Below, in pieces: positions 56,204 to 63,962 of a stretch of 64,000 nucleotides of DNA (its first letter is position 1; the number at the start of each line of letters is the position of its first letter). The notes below the pieces were generated by a model, which had not been told where the DNA came from, made no database searches, and saw only the letters and a program-made list of their open reading frames with translations. The position numbers and the translations under genes are program-made. Source of the stretch: Dechloromonas hankyongensis (GTDB taxonomy: Bacteria; Pseudomonadota; Gammaproteobacteria; Burkholderiales; Rhodocyclaceae); contig NZ_JAKLTN010000001.1 of assembly GCF_022012295.1 (NCBI RefSeq), positions 1,364,001 to 1,428,000 on the forward strand. Direction: 5' to 3'.

Positions 56204-57196
56204 ATGGTGAGCTACGGACAATACATCAAGGAAATCGGACGGGGCGCCCACGGCGCCCGCGATCTGTCGCGCGAAGATGCGCATCAACTCTACGCCGCCA
56301 TGCTCGACGGCGGCGTGCCCGACCTCGAACTGGGCGCCATCATCCTCGGCCTGCGCGTCAAGGGCGAGTCGCTCGACGAAATGCTGGGCTTTCTCGAAGC
56401 CACCGACGAGCGCACCCACCACCTCGACCTGCCGCATGGGCGCGGTCGGCCGGTGGTCCTGCCGACCTATAACGGGGCGCGCAAGGAAGCCAACCTGACG
56501 CCGCTGCTGGCCCTGCTGCTGCAGCGCTTCGGCGTGCCGGTGCTGGTCCATGGCCTGATCGAAGGCTTCGGCCGCGTCACGTCGGCTCATGTCTTCCGCG
56601 AGCTGGGTGTCATGCCGGCGGCGTCGACGAACCAGGCCCAGGCTGCGCTGGACGAAAAGGGCCTCGCTTTCATGCCCTTGAGTGCGCTGTGCCCGGGTAT
56701 CCACAACCTGTTGTCCCTGCGTTCGCGCATGGGCGTGCGCAACAGTGCGCACAGCCTGGTCAAATTGATCGACCCCTTCCGTGGCGAAGCGGTGTTGGTG
56801 GCGCCGGCCACCCATCCGGACTTCATCGAGTTGATGCGCAACATCATGCTGGTTCGCGGGCAGCGCGGCCTGCTGCTGCGCGGCACGGAAGGCGAGCCGT
56901 ACGCCAATGCCAAGCGCCGGCCGCGTCTCGAGCATTTGCACGATGGCGTGACCGACGTTCTTTTCGAGGCCGAGCACGAAAGCCTGCGCGCCTTGCCCAA
57001 CCTGCCCGAGGCGACCGATGCGGCGAGCACGGCGCGCTGGATACGGCGCGTGCTCGACAAGCAGATTCCGCTGCCCAAGCCCATCGCCAACCAGTTGGCC
57101 TGCCTGCTGTTCGCCAGCGGCTACGCCGACGATCTCAACCAGGCCAAGGCCATCGTCGCCGTCGAGGCCACTGGGCTGCTGGTCGGTGGCAATTAA
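56204..57196 (+). CDS. ybiB: YbiB/TrpD2-family nucleic-acid-binding protein (anthranilate phosphoribosyltransferase-like)
   Basis: 330 residues from ATG 56204 with an ideal AAAGGAGGAA site. Fold and length match the anthranilate phosphoribosyltransferase superfamily, but the PRPP loop GTGGD is replaced by LPTYNGARKEANL, as in YbiB/TrpD2 proteins, which bind DNA or RNA with little or no transferase activity. LRVKGESLDEMLGFLEA and RMGVRNSAHSLVKLIDP are family segments. It is 16 bases after nasA and before nirB, so it probably belongs to the nitrate-assimilation operon; whether it regulates the pathway is unknown. Confidence 0.87.
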   Translation: MVSYGQYIKEIGRGAHGARDLSREDAHQLYAAMLDGGVPDLELGAIILGLRVKGESLDEMLGFLEATDERTHHLDLPHGRGRPVVLPTYNGARKEANLTPLLALLLQRFGVPVLVHGLIEGFGRVTSAHVFRELGVMPAASTNQAQAALDEKGLAFMPLSALCPGIHNLLSLRSRMGVRNSAHSLVKLIDPFRGEAVLVAPATHPDFIELMRNIMLVRGQRGLLLRGTEGEPYANAKRRPRLEHLHDGVTDVLFEAEHESLRALPNLPEATDAASTARWIRRVLDKQIPLPKPIANQLACLLFASGYADDLNQAKAIVAVEATGLLVGGN

Positions 57197-57206
57197 GTGT
57201 GTTCCC

Positions 57207-57242
57207 GCACCGTGGTGGAATGAAATGCACCACCACGGTGCG
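57207..57242 (+). promoter_or_regulatory. NtrC-binding enhancer upstream of nirB
   Basis: TGCACC-ACCAC-GGTGCG (57226-57242) fits the NtrC consensus TGCACC-N5-GGTGCA at 11 of 12 defined bases. Its centre is about 88 bp upstream of the start point predicted from the sigma-54 promoter. A second half-site GCACC (57207-57211) lies 20 bp further up, and together they create a perfect 12-bp inverted repeat (57207-57218 with 57230-57241). The position and promoter class make a nitrogen-regulated enhancer far more likely than a terminator, though the dyad could also end nasA-ybiB transcripts. Confidence 0.8.
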
Positions 57243-57295
57243 CTGCTTCTAGGGGTTTGCTGGGTATAGTCTTAAAAATCAGTTAGATAGCCACC

Positions 57296-57311
57296 TGGCA
57301 CGCTGATTGCG
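57296..57311 (+). promoter_or_regulatory. Sigma-54 promoter of nirBD
   Basis: TGGCACGCTGATTGCG matches TGGCACG-N4-TTGC exactly, missing only the final W. Predicted start near 57322, which leaves a leader of about 100 nt before nirB. Confidence 0.9.
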
Positions 57312-57336
57312 AAGAATAGCCCGAAGCAGCGAATCA

Positions 57337-57403
57337 ACCGCCAACGGGGGCGGTCCGATGGCAACGACGTCATGCGCTGAAAAATATTTGCACCGCAAGG
57401 TGC
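57337..57403 (+). promoter_or_regulatory. nirB leader with dual hexaloop stem-loops (ANTAR/NasT-type RNA motif)
   Basis: P1: ACCGCC-AACGGG-GGCGGT (57337-57354), six perfect pairs. P2, three bases later: ATGGC-AACGAC-GTCAT (57358-57373), five pairs including one G-U. Both loops are hexanucleotides with A1 and G4, the bases recognised by ANTAR proteins such as NasR and NasT, which control nitrate/nitrite assimilation leaders. A third hairpin, GCACC-GCAA-GGTGC (57390-57403), has a GNRA loop. No intrinsic terminator with a U-run follows. The loop segments CCAACG and GCAACG can pair with CGTTGG (57410-57415), which overlaps the Shine-Dalgarno GGAG (57414-57417). No ANTAR gene is in the window. Confidence 0.7.
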
Positions 57404-57424
57404 GCGCAACGTTGGAGCCCAAAC

Positions 57425-59869
57425 ATGAGCAAACCCCGTCTCGTCCTGATCGGTAACGGCATGGCCGGTGTCCGCACCGTCGAAGAACTGCTGAAGATCA
57501 AACCGGATCACTACGACATCACCATCTTCGGTGCCGAACCGCACCCCAACTACAACCGCATCCTGCTCTCGCCGGTGCTGGCCGGCGAAATGGGCGTCAA
57601 GGACATCATCCTCAACGAGCTGGACTGGTACGCGGAAAACAAGATCACCCTGCATACCGGCAAGCAGATCAGCACCATCGACCGCGTCAAGCGCAAGGTC
57701 ATCGCCGACGACGGTACCGAGGTCGCCTACGACCGCCTGCTGATCGCTACCGGCTCGACCCCCTTCATGCTGCCGGTTCCGGGCAACGACCTGCCGGGCG
57801 TCATCGGCTACCGCGACATCAAGGACACCGACGAGATGATCGACGCGGCGACCAAGCACAAGCACGCGGTCGTCATCGGCGGCGGCCTGCTCGGCCTGGA
57901 AGCGGCCAACGGCCTGAAGCTGCGCGGCATGGACGTCACCGTGGTGCACCTCGGCCCGTGGCTGCTCGAGCGCCAGCTCGACGAAGTTGCCGGCAAGATG
58001 CTGCAGAAGTCGCTCGAGGACAAGGGCCTCAAGTTCCTGCTCGCAACCCAGACCGAAGCGCTGATCCAGGGCGAATCCGGTCGCGTCGCGGCGATCCGCT
58101 TCAAGGGTGGCATGCAGATTCCGGCCGACATCGTCGTGATGGCCGCCGGTATCCGCCCGAACTACTCGCTGGCCGAGAAGTCCGGCATCTACTGCAACCG
58201 CGGCATCGTGGTGAACGACACCATGCAGACCTACGATCCGAAGGTGTACGCCGTCGGCGAATGCGTCAGCCACCGCGGCATCGCCTACGGCCTGGTCGCC
58301 CCGCTGTTCGAGCAGGCCAAGGTCGCCGCCAACCATCTGGCCGGCTACGGCATCGGCCGCTACACCGGCTCGGTGACCTCGACCAAGCTCAAGGTCACCG
58401 GCATCGACCTGTTCTCGGCCGGCGACTACATGGGCGGCAAGGACACCGAGGAAATCGTCCTCAACGACCCGCACGGCGGCGTCTACAAGAAGCTGGTGAT
58501 CAAGGACAACAAGCTGGTCGGCGGCGTCATGTACGGCGATACGGCCGACGGCCCGTGGTACTTCCAGCTGCTCAAGGATCAACGCGACATCCACGACATC
58601 CGCGACTCGCTGATCTTCGGCCAGTCCCTGGTCGGCGACGTCGGCCATGCCGGCAAGAGCAAGGCGGCCGAAATGGCCGACAACGCCGAGGTTTGCGGCT
58701 GTAACGGCGTGACCAAGGGCACCATCGTCCAGGCGATCAAGGCCAAGGGCTTGTTCACGCTGGACGAGGTCAAGAAGCACACCAAGGCGGCTTCGTCCTG
58801 CGGCTCCTGCGCCGGCCTGGTCGAACAGATCCTGGCCTCGACCATCGGCGGCGCCTATACGCCGGCGGCAGTCGATAGCAAGCCGGTCTGCGGCTGTACC
58901 GATCATTCGCACAAGAAAGTGCGCGAAGCCATCTTCGGCCAGCACCTGACCAGCAAGGAAGCCGTCTTCAAGGCGCTGGAGTGGAAAACTCCGAACGGCT
59001 GCGACAAGTGCCGCCCGGCGGTGAACTACTACCTGATCTCGAGCTGGCCGCATGAGGCCAAGGATGATCCGCAGTCGCGCTTCATCAACGAGCGCGCCCA
59101 CGCCAACATCCAGAAGGATGGCACCTACTCGGTCGTGCCCCGCATGTGGGGCGGCCTGACGACGCCGGCCGAACTGCGCGCCATTGCCGATGCGGCCGAG
59201 AAATACAACGTGCCGACCGTCAAGGTGACAGGCGGTCAGCGTATCGACCTGCTCGGCGTCAAGAAGGAAGACCTGCCGAAGATGTGGGCCGACCTCAACG
59301 CTGCCGGTATGGTTTCCGGCCACGCCTACGGCAAGTCGATCCGCACCGTGAAGACCTGCGTCGGCGCCGAGCACTGCCGGTTCGGCACGCAACTGGCGAT
59401 GTCGATGGGCGTCAAGCTGGAAAAGATGCTGTTCGACATGTACGCCCCGCACAAGGTCAAGCTGGCCGTCTCCGGCTGCCCGCGCAACTGTGCCGAGGCT
59501 GGCATCAAGGACGTCGGCGTGATCGGCGTCGATTCCGGCTACGAGCTGTACATCGGCGGCAACGGCGGCATCAAGACCGAGGTCGCCCAGTTCCTGTGCA
59601 AGGTGACGAGCGACGAGGAGGTCATGGAATATTCCGGCGCCTTCCTGCAGCTCTACCGCGAGGAAGGCTGGTACCTGGAGCGCACCTGCCACTATATGGA
59701 CCGCGTCGGCCTCGACTACATCAAGGGCAAGATTCTCGAAGACGAGGAAGGTCGCAAGGCGTACTACGCCCGCCTGCTCGACGCCCTGAAGGACGCCAAG
59801 GATCCGTGGGAAACCAGCCGCGAGGAACAGCCGATCAAGCAATTCATTCCGATCAAGCTCGAAGCCTGA
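57425..59869 (+). CDS. nirB: NAD(P)H-dependent assimilatory nitrite reductase, large subunit
   Basis: 814 residues. FAD/NAD(P)H oxidoreductase domains (GNGMAGVRTVEELL at the start, GGGLLGLEAANGL near 155), two BFD-like [2Fe-2S] segments (CGCNGVT..SCGSCAG and CGCTDHS..CDKCRP, about 417-530) and the ferredoxin-nitrite/sulfite reductase half-domains. The sirohaem/[4Fe-4S] cysteines are in TCVGAEHCRFG and SGCPRNCAEAG. It reduces nitrite to ammonium in the cytoplasm with NirD. First gene of nirB-nirD-nirC, 23 bases before nirD. Confidence 0.96.
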   Translation: MSKPRLVLIGNGMAGVRTVEELLKIKPDHYDITIFGAEPHPNYNRILLSPVLAGEMGVKDIILNELDWYAENKITLHTGKQISTIDRVKRKVIADDGTEVAYDRLLIATGSTPFMLPVPGNDLPGVIGYRDIKDTDEMIDAATKHKHAVVIGGGLLGLEAANGLKLRGMDVTVVHLGPWLLERQLDEVAGKMLQKSLEDKGLKFLLATQTEALIQGESGRVAAIRFKGGMQIPADIVVMAAGIRPNYSLAEKSGIYCNRGIVVNDTMQTYDPKVYAVGECVSHRGIAYGLVAPLFEQAKVAANHLAGYGIGRYTGSVTSTKLKVTGIDLFSAGDYMGGKDTEEIVLNDPHGGVYKKLVIKDNKLVGGVMYGDTADGPWYFQLLKDQRDIHDIRDSLIFGQSLVGDVGHAGKSKAAEMADNAEVCGCNGVTKGTIVQAIKAKGLFTLDEVKKHTKAASSCGSCAGLVEQILASTIGGAYTPAAVDSKPVCGCTDHSHKKVREAIFGQHLTSKEAVFKALEWKTPNGCDKCRPAVNYYLISSWPHEAKDDPQSRFINERAHANIQKDGTYSVVPRMWGGLTTPAELRAIADAAEKYNVPTVKVTGGQRIDLLGVKKEDLPKMWADLNAAGMVSGHAYGKSIRTVKTCVGAEHCRFGTQLAMSMGVKLEKMLFDMYAPHKVKLAVSGCPRNCAEAGIKDVGVIGVDSGYELYIGGNGGIKTEVAQFLCKVTSDEEVMEYSGAFLQLYREEGWYLERTCHYMDRVGLDYIKGKILEDEEGRKAYYARLLDALKDAKDPWETSREEQPIKQFIPIKLEA

Positions 59870-59892
59870 TTATCGAACCGAGGACATAAAAA

Positions 59893-60204
59893 ATGAGCAA
59901 CTGGAAACTGATCTGCAAGCTGGACGACATTCCGCAACTGGGGTCGCGCGTCGTTCAGCGCCAAAGCGGCGGCGACATCGCCATCTTCCGCAACGCCGAG
60001 GACGAGGTCTTCGCGCTGCACGACAAGTGCCCGCACAAGAGCGGTCCGCTGTCGCAAGGCATCGTGCATGGCCGCAAGGTGACCTGCCCGCTGCACGGCT
60101 GGAACATCGGCCTGGAAGACGGGCATGCCGTGGCGCCGGACGTCGGTTCGTGCAGCAAGTTCGAAGTGAAAGTGGAAAACGGCGAGGTTTTCCTCTCCGT
60201 TTGA
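59893..60204 (+). CDS. nirD: Nitrite reductase small subunit (Rieske-like)
   Basis: 103 residues, a single Rieske-fold domain of the NirD type. The usual ligand region contains DKCPHKSGPLSQG and CPLHGWNIGLEDG; first-site ligands are reduced (no CxH pair in the first loop), as in NirD proteins that lack a cluster. Second subunit of the NirBD complex. Confidence 0.94.
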   Translation: MSNWKLICKLDDIPQLGSRVVQRQSGGDIAIFRNAEDEVFALHDKCPHKSGPLSQGIVHGRKVTCPLHGWNIGLEDGHAVAPDVGSCSKFEVKVENGEVFLSV

Positions 60205-60323
60205 GGTCGGGCAGTAACGGGGCGGCCGGCACGCCGTCCCGAAGTATCTACGAGGGTACGCGTCCCCGGTCTTGAGAGCGGGCCGGGGCTGCGAATAACT
60301 ATTTAATCCGAAAAGGAAAAATC

Positions 60324-61136
60324 ATGGCCTATCTGGCGCCTACCGAATTCGTCACCAAAATGATCGATGCCGGTGAATCCAAAATCTTCATGTCCAACCG
60401 CGACACCCTGATCCGCGCCTACATGGCCGGCGCCATCCTGGCCATTGCCGCGGCGTTTGCCATCACCATCAACGTGCAGACCGGCCAGCCGCTGGCCGGC
60501 GCCATCCTGTTCCCGGTCGGCTTCTGCATTCTCTATCTCCTCGGCTTCGATCTGCTGACCGGCGTATTCACGCTGTGCCCGCTGGCCCTCATCGACAAGC
60601 GCCCGGGCGTCACGCTGGGCGGCGTGCTGCGCAACTGGAGCCTGGTCTTTGTCGGTAATTTCGCCGGCGCCCTGACCGTCGCCCTGATGATGTCCATCAT
60701 CTTCACGTTCGGCTTCACCGAAGCCCCCAACATCGTCGGCCAGAAGATCGGCACCATCGGCGAAGGGCGGACCGTCGGCTACGCCGCTCACGGCGCCGCC
60801 GGCATGCTGACCCTGTTCATCCGTGGCGTGCTGTGCAACTGGATGGTGTCCACCGGCGTCGTCGGCGCCATGGTGTCCACCAACGTCACCGGCAAGGTCG
60901 TCGCCATGTGGATGCCGATCATGCTCTTCTTCTACATGGGCTTCGAACACTCCATCGTGAACATGTACCTGTTCCCGTCGGGCCTGATGCTGGGCGGTAA
61001 CTTCTCGATCTACGACTACATGGTGTGGAACGAAATTCCGACCGTGCTCGGCAATGTGGTCGGCGGTATCACCTTCGTCGGCTTGACCCTGTACTCGACC
61101 CACGTCCGTACCGCGCCGAAGCGTCACGCCGGCTAA
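60324..61136 (+). CDS. nirC: Formate/nitrite transporter family channel (NirC-like)
   Basis: 270 residues with six membrane helices of the FNT fold. Signatures include FLxG-like FPVGFCILYLLGFDLLTGVF, the GNFAGAL loop, and RGVLCNWMVSTGVVGAMVSTNVTGK..MPIMLFFYMGFEHSIVNMYLFPSG, with the channel histidine in GFEHSI. It should carry nitrite (or formate) across the inner membrane; location after nirBD favours nitrite. A gap of about 120 bp with GC-rich hairpins separates it from nirD. Confidence 0.9.
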   Translation: MAYLAPTEFVTKMIDAGESKIFMSNRDTLIRAYMAGAILAIAAAFAITINVQTGQPLAGAILFPVGFCILYLLGFDLLTGVFTLCPLALIDKRPGVTLGGVLRNWSLVFVGNFAGALTVALMMSIIFTFGFTEAPNIVGQKIGTIGEGRTVGYAAHGAAGMLTLFIRGVLCNWMVSTGVVGAMVSTNVTGKVVAMWMPIMLFFYMGFEHSIVNMYLFPSGLMLGGNFSIYDYMVWNEIPTVLGNVVGGITFVGLTLYSTHVRTAPKRHAG

Positions 61137-61155
61137 GCCTGCTGGTGTACAGTCG

Positions 61156-61188
61156 AAGCCCCTGCCCGACCGGGACAGGGGCTTTTCT
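61156..61188 (+). terminator. Rho-independent terminator after nirC
   Basis: AAGCCCCTG (61156-61164) and CAGGGGCTT (61176-61184) pair perfectly, with a partly paired CCC..GGG interior, followed by TTCT. It closes nirBDC; the kinase gene 22 bases further on must depend on read-through or its own promoter. Confidence 0.85.
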
Positions 61189-61209
61189 ATTTCGATCTTC
61201 CGGAATCTC

Positions 61210-62940
61210 ATGAGCCGCCAGCTAAAAATCACCGTCGGGCAGTATTCGGATAAGGGCCGCAAGGAAAGCAACCAGGATTTTCACGGCATCTATGTGCCCA
61301 AGGAACCGCAGCTGAGCAGCAAGGGCATCGCCATCGCGCTGGCCGACGGCATCAGCAGCAGCGACGTCAGCCAGGAAGCCGCCCAGGCCGCCGTCACGAC
61401 CTTTCTCGAAGACTATTACTGCACCTCCGATGCCTGGTCGGTGAAGACCTCGGGCGAGCATGTGCTGGTCGCCACCAATTCCTGGCTGCATTCGCAGACC
61501 CAGCAAAGCCAGCACCGCTACGACCGGGAACGCGGTTACGTATGCACCTTCAGCGGCCTGATCATCAAGTCGCGGACGGCCCACCTGTTCCACGTCGGCG
61601 ACGCTCGCATCTACCGCCTGCGCGGCAACGCGCTGGAACAGCTGACCGAGGACCACCGTGTCCGCGTCTCGTCGGTGCAGAGCTACCTGGCGCGCGCCAT
61701 GGGCATGGACCGCAAGGTCGAGGTCGATTACCAGGCGCTGGCGCTGGAGGAGGGCGAGTTGCTCCTGCTGGCCACCGACGGTGTCTATGAATACACCGAT
61801 GCCGCTTGTGTCGCGGCGGCCATCGAAGCTTGCGGCGGCGACCTCGACCGGGCAGCCCAGGCCATCGTCGACGAAGCCCTGCAGCGCGGCAGCAGCGACA
61901 ACCTGACGGTGCAGATCGTCCGTATCGACCAACTGCCCAGCCCCGAATCCAACGAAATGTACCGGCAGATCGCCGAACTGCCTTTCCCGCCGCTGCTCGA
62001 TGCGCGAATGAATTTCGACGGCTACCAGATCGTCCGCGAAATCAAGGGCAGCGCCCGCAGCCACATCTACCTGGCGGTGGACAACGAAAGCGGCGAACGG
62101 GTGGTCATCAAGACGCCGTCGGTCGACCAGCAGGCCAACCAGGCCTATCTCGAACGCTTCCTGATGGAAGAGTGGATCGCCAGGCGCATCAACAGCCCGC
62201 ACGTCCTCAAGCCGTGCTCGCAAACGCGCCAGCGCAACTACATCTACGTCGTCACCGAATACATCGAAGGCCAGACCCTGGCCCAGTGGATGATCGACAA
62301 TCCCAAGCCCGACCTGGCAAGCGTGCGCGGCATCGTCGAACAGGTGGCCAAGGGGCTGCAGGCCTTCCATCGCCTCGAAATGGTGCATCAGGACCTGAAG
62401 CCCGACAACATCATGATCGACGGCAATGGCACGGTGAAAATCCTCGATTTCGGCGCCACGCGGGTAGCCGGGATCATGGAAATCGCCACCCCCATCGAAC
62501 AGATCAACCTGCTCGGCTCGGCCGCCTACGCCGCCCCGGAATACTTCCTCGGCGAAAACGGTTCGTCGCGCTCCGACATCTATTCGCTCGGCGTCATCGC
62601 CTACCAGATGCTCTCCGGCAAGCTGCCCTACGGTGTCGAAGTCGCCAAATCGCGGACCAAGGCGGCGCAGAAGAAGCTCGCCTACCAATCGGTGCTGAAC
62701 GAAGAGCGCGAAATCCCGGCCTGGGTCGACGACGCCATCCGTAAGGCGGTCGAGCCCGATCCCTTCGCCCGCTACGAGGAACTCTCCGAATTCGTTTTCG
62801 ACCTGCACCACCCGAATGCGGAGTTCCTGAACAAAACCCGCCCGCCGCTGATCGACCGCAACCCGGTTGTCTTCTGGAAGAGTGTGTCCTTCGTGCTGCT
62901 GCTGATGGTGATCGCGCTCAGCGTCGGGCGTTTTCACTGA
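61210..62940 (+). CDS. Bifunctional PP2C phosphatase / Ser-Thr kinase, membrane-anchored
   Basis: 576 residues. N-terminal PP2C domain (about 1-240) with metal-site motifs ADGISSS, VGDARIYRL, DGVYEYTD and SSDNLTV. C-terminal Hanks-type kinase (about 270-530): ATP-binding lysine in VVIKTPS, catalytic loop HQDLKPDNIMI, DFGAT and SAAYAAPEYF. A C-terminal membrane helix (about 552-572) anchors it with both domains in the cytoplasm. The same architecture occurs beside the nitrate-assimilation genes of Pseudomonas, so a role in regulating nitrate or nitrite uptake or reduction is likely, but its substrate is unknown. Confidence 0.92.
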   Translation: MSRQLKITVGQYSDKGRKESNQDFHGIYVPKEPQLSSKGIAIALADGISSSDVSQEAAQAAVTTFLEDYYCTSDAWSVKTSGEHVLVATNSWLHSQTQQSQHRYDRERGYVCTFSGLIIKSRTAHLFHVGDARIYRLRGNALEQLTEDHRVRVSSVQSYLARAMGMDRKVEVDYQALALEEGELLLLATDGVYEYTDAACVAAAIEACGGDLDRAAQAIVDEALQRGSSDNLTVQIVRIDQLPSPESNEMYRQIAELPFPPLLDARMNFDGYQIVREIKGSARSHIYLAVDNESGERVVIKTPSVDQQANQAYLERFLMEEWIARRINSPHVLKPCSQTRQRNYIYVVTEYIEGQTLAQWMIDNPKPDLASVRGIVEQVAKGLQAFHRLEMVHQDLKPDNIMIDGNGTVKILDFGATRVAGIMEIATPIEQINLLGSAAYAAPEYFLGENGSSRSDIYSLGVIAYQMLSGKLPYGVEVAKSRTKAAQKKLAYQSVLNEEREIPAWVDDAIRKAVEPDPFARYEELSEFVFDLHHPNAEFLNKTRPPLIDRNPVVFWKSVSFVLLLMVIALSVGRFH

Positions 62941-62970
62941 GCCGCCACGCGGGCGGCCCGTTCATACGGC

Positions 62971-63852
62971 TCAGGCTTTCTGCTGGGTGACCGCGTGGCG
63001 CTTGAAGATGGCGGCCAGCGTGCCGTCCCGCTCCAGTTCGGCCAGGGCACTCGTCAGGGCGGCGGCGAGGTCGGTCGCCTCGGCCTTGACCGCCATGCCG
63101 AGCGGCCAGCGTGTCGACATCATGCCGCCGATCTTGGTTTCGTCGATGGCGAAGCGCGTCTCGCCGTGCAGGGCGCCTTCCAGTTCGCCGCGCGGCGCCA
63201 TGATGGCCGCGATGCTGCCGTTGCGCAGCGCAGCACCCGCCTCGGTGATCGACTGGAAGTGCACGACGTTGTCCCGCAGGCGCCCATTCATGGTGCTCAG
63301 CAGGTAGGCATCGGCCAGCGTTTCGCCTTCGACGCCGATTTTCTCGCGGGTGAACACTTCCAGGGCCGTCGCCGCCGAGCCGACCGGCGCCGAAACCAGC
63401 GAGGGAATACGCGCCATGGCCATGGTTTCGACGTGGTACTGGCCGAAAATGTGCACCTTGTCATTCTCCTTGGCGAGGACGGGATCGACCGGCACATGCA
63501 TCATCACATCGGCCGGCTCGCCACGCAGGTAGTGCCCCTTCCACACCATGTTGCGCAGATCATCGCCCATGTCCTCGCCGGCCTTGAAGCCGAGGATGTC
63601 AGGCGTCAGTCCGAGCTTGGTCGCCAGCGCCTTGCCGATGTCCGCGTCGATTCCCTGGCCGGCGTCCGAGTAGGGGGCGAAGTTGTTGTAGACCGCGATG
63701 ATCAGCCGGCGACGCTGGTGGATGGCGTCCATCTGCTCGTCGGCCAAGGCCGGCAAGGCCGAGGCGAGCGGCAGGGCGGCCAGGGCCTGCAGGAAGCGGC
63801 GGCGCGGGTTGGGCATGGTGCTGCGGGGGCGGGGGGCAATGGAACGGGGCAT
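62971..63852 (-). CDS. Tat-exported solute-binding protein (SBP_bac_3 family)
   Basis: 293 residues from ATG 63852 (AAGGAGA seven bases upstream). A twin-arginine signal (NPRRRFLQALAALPLASALPALA) directs export. The mature protein follows the amino-acid-binding type 3 fold: RRLIIAVYNNFAPYSDAGQGIDADIGKAL, then EPADVMMHVPVDP and a C-terminal lobe. No permease is adjacent. It may be a transport protein or a periplasmic partner of a quinoprotein or cytochrome system; the ligand cannot be read from the sequence. Confidence 0.82.
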   Translation of the reverse strand: MPRSIAPRPRSTMPNPRRRFLQALAALPLASALPALADEQMDAIHQRRRLIIAVYNNFAPYSDAGQGIDADIGKALATKLGLTPDILGFKAGEDMGDDLRNMVWKGHYLRGEPADVMMHVPVDPVLAKENDKVHIFGQYHVETMAMARIPSLVSAPVGSAATALEVFTREKIGVEGETLADAYLLSTMNGRLRDNVVHFQSITEAGAALRNGSIAAIMAPRGELEGALHGETRFAIDETKIGGMMSTRWPLGMAVKAEATDLAAALTSALAELERDGTLAAIFKRHAVTQQKA

Positions 63853-63962
63853 GGCTTGTCTCCTTTTGGTATGGACCGGGCTGTCACCCGGTCTGATTGG
63901 CTCCGTATCTTAGCCGGAACCTCGCACCCCCTTGGATGCGGGCGCGGGGCGGCTTTTCCGCC

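Noticed and set aside
57207..57241. Perfect 12-bp inverted repeat read as the ybiB terminator
   Set aside because: No U-run follows, the loop is 11 nt, and the sequence fits NtrC half-sites at the right distance from a sigma-54 promoter.
57272..59842. An 856-codon open frame antisense to nirB (a similar one lies antisense to nasA at 53443-56160)
   Set aside because: Arises from third-position GC bias; it would also cover the sigma-54 promoter and leader.
60205..60323. Third sigma-54 promoter upstream of nirC (GGCACGCCGTCCCG)
   Set aside because: The -12 element lacks the TTGC core, so it does not fit the consensus.
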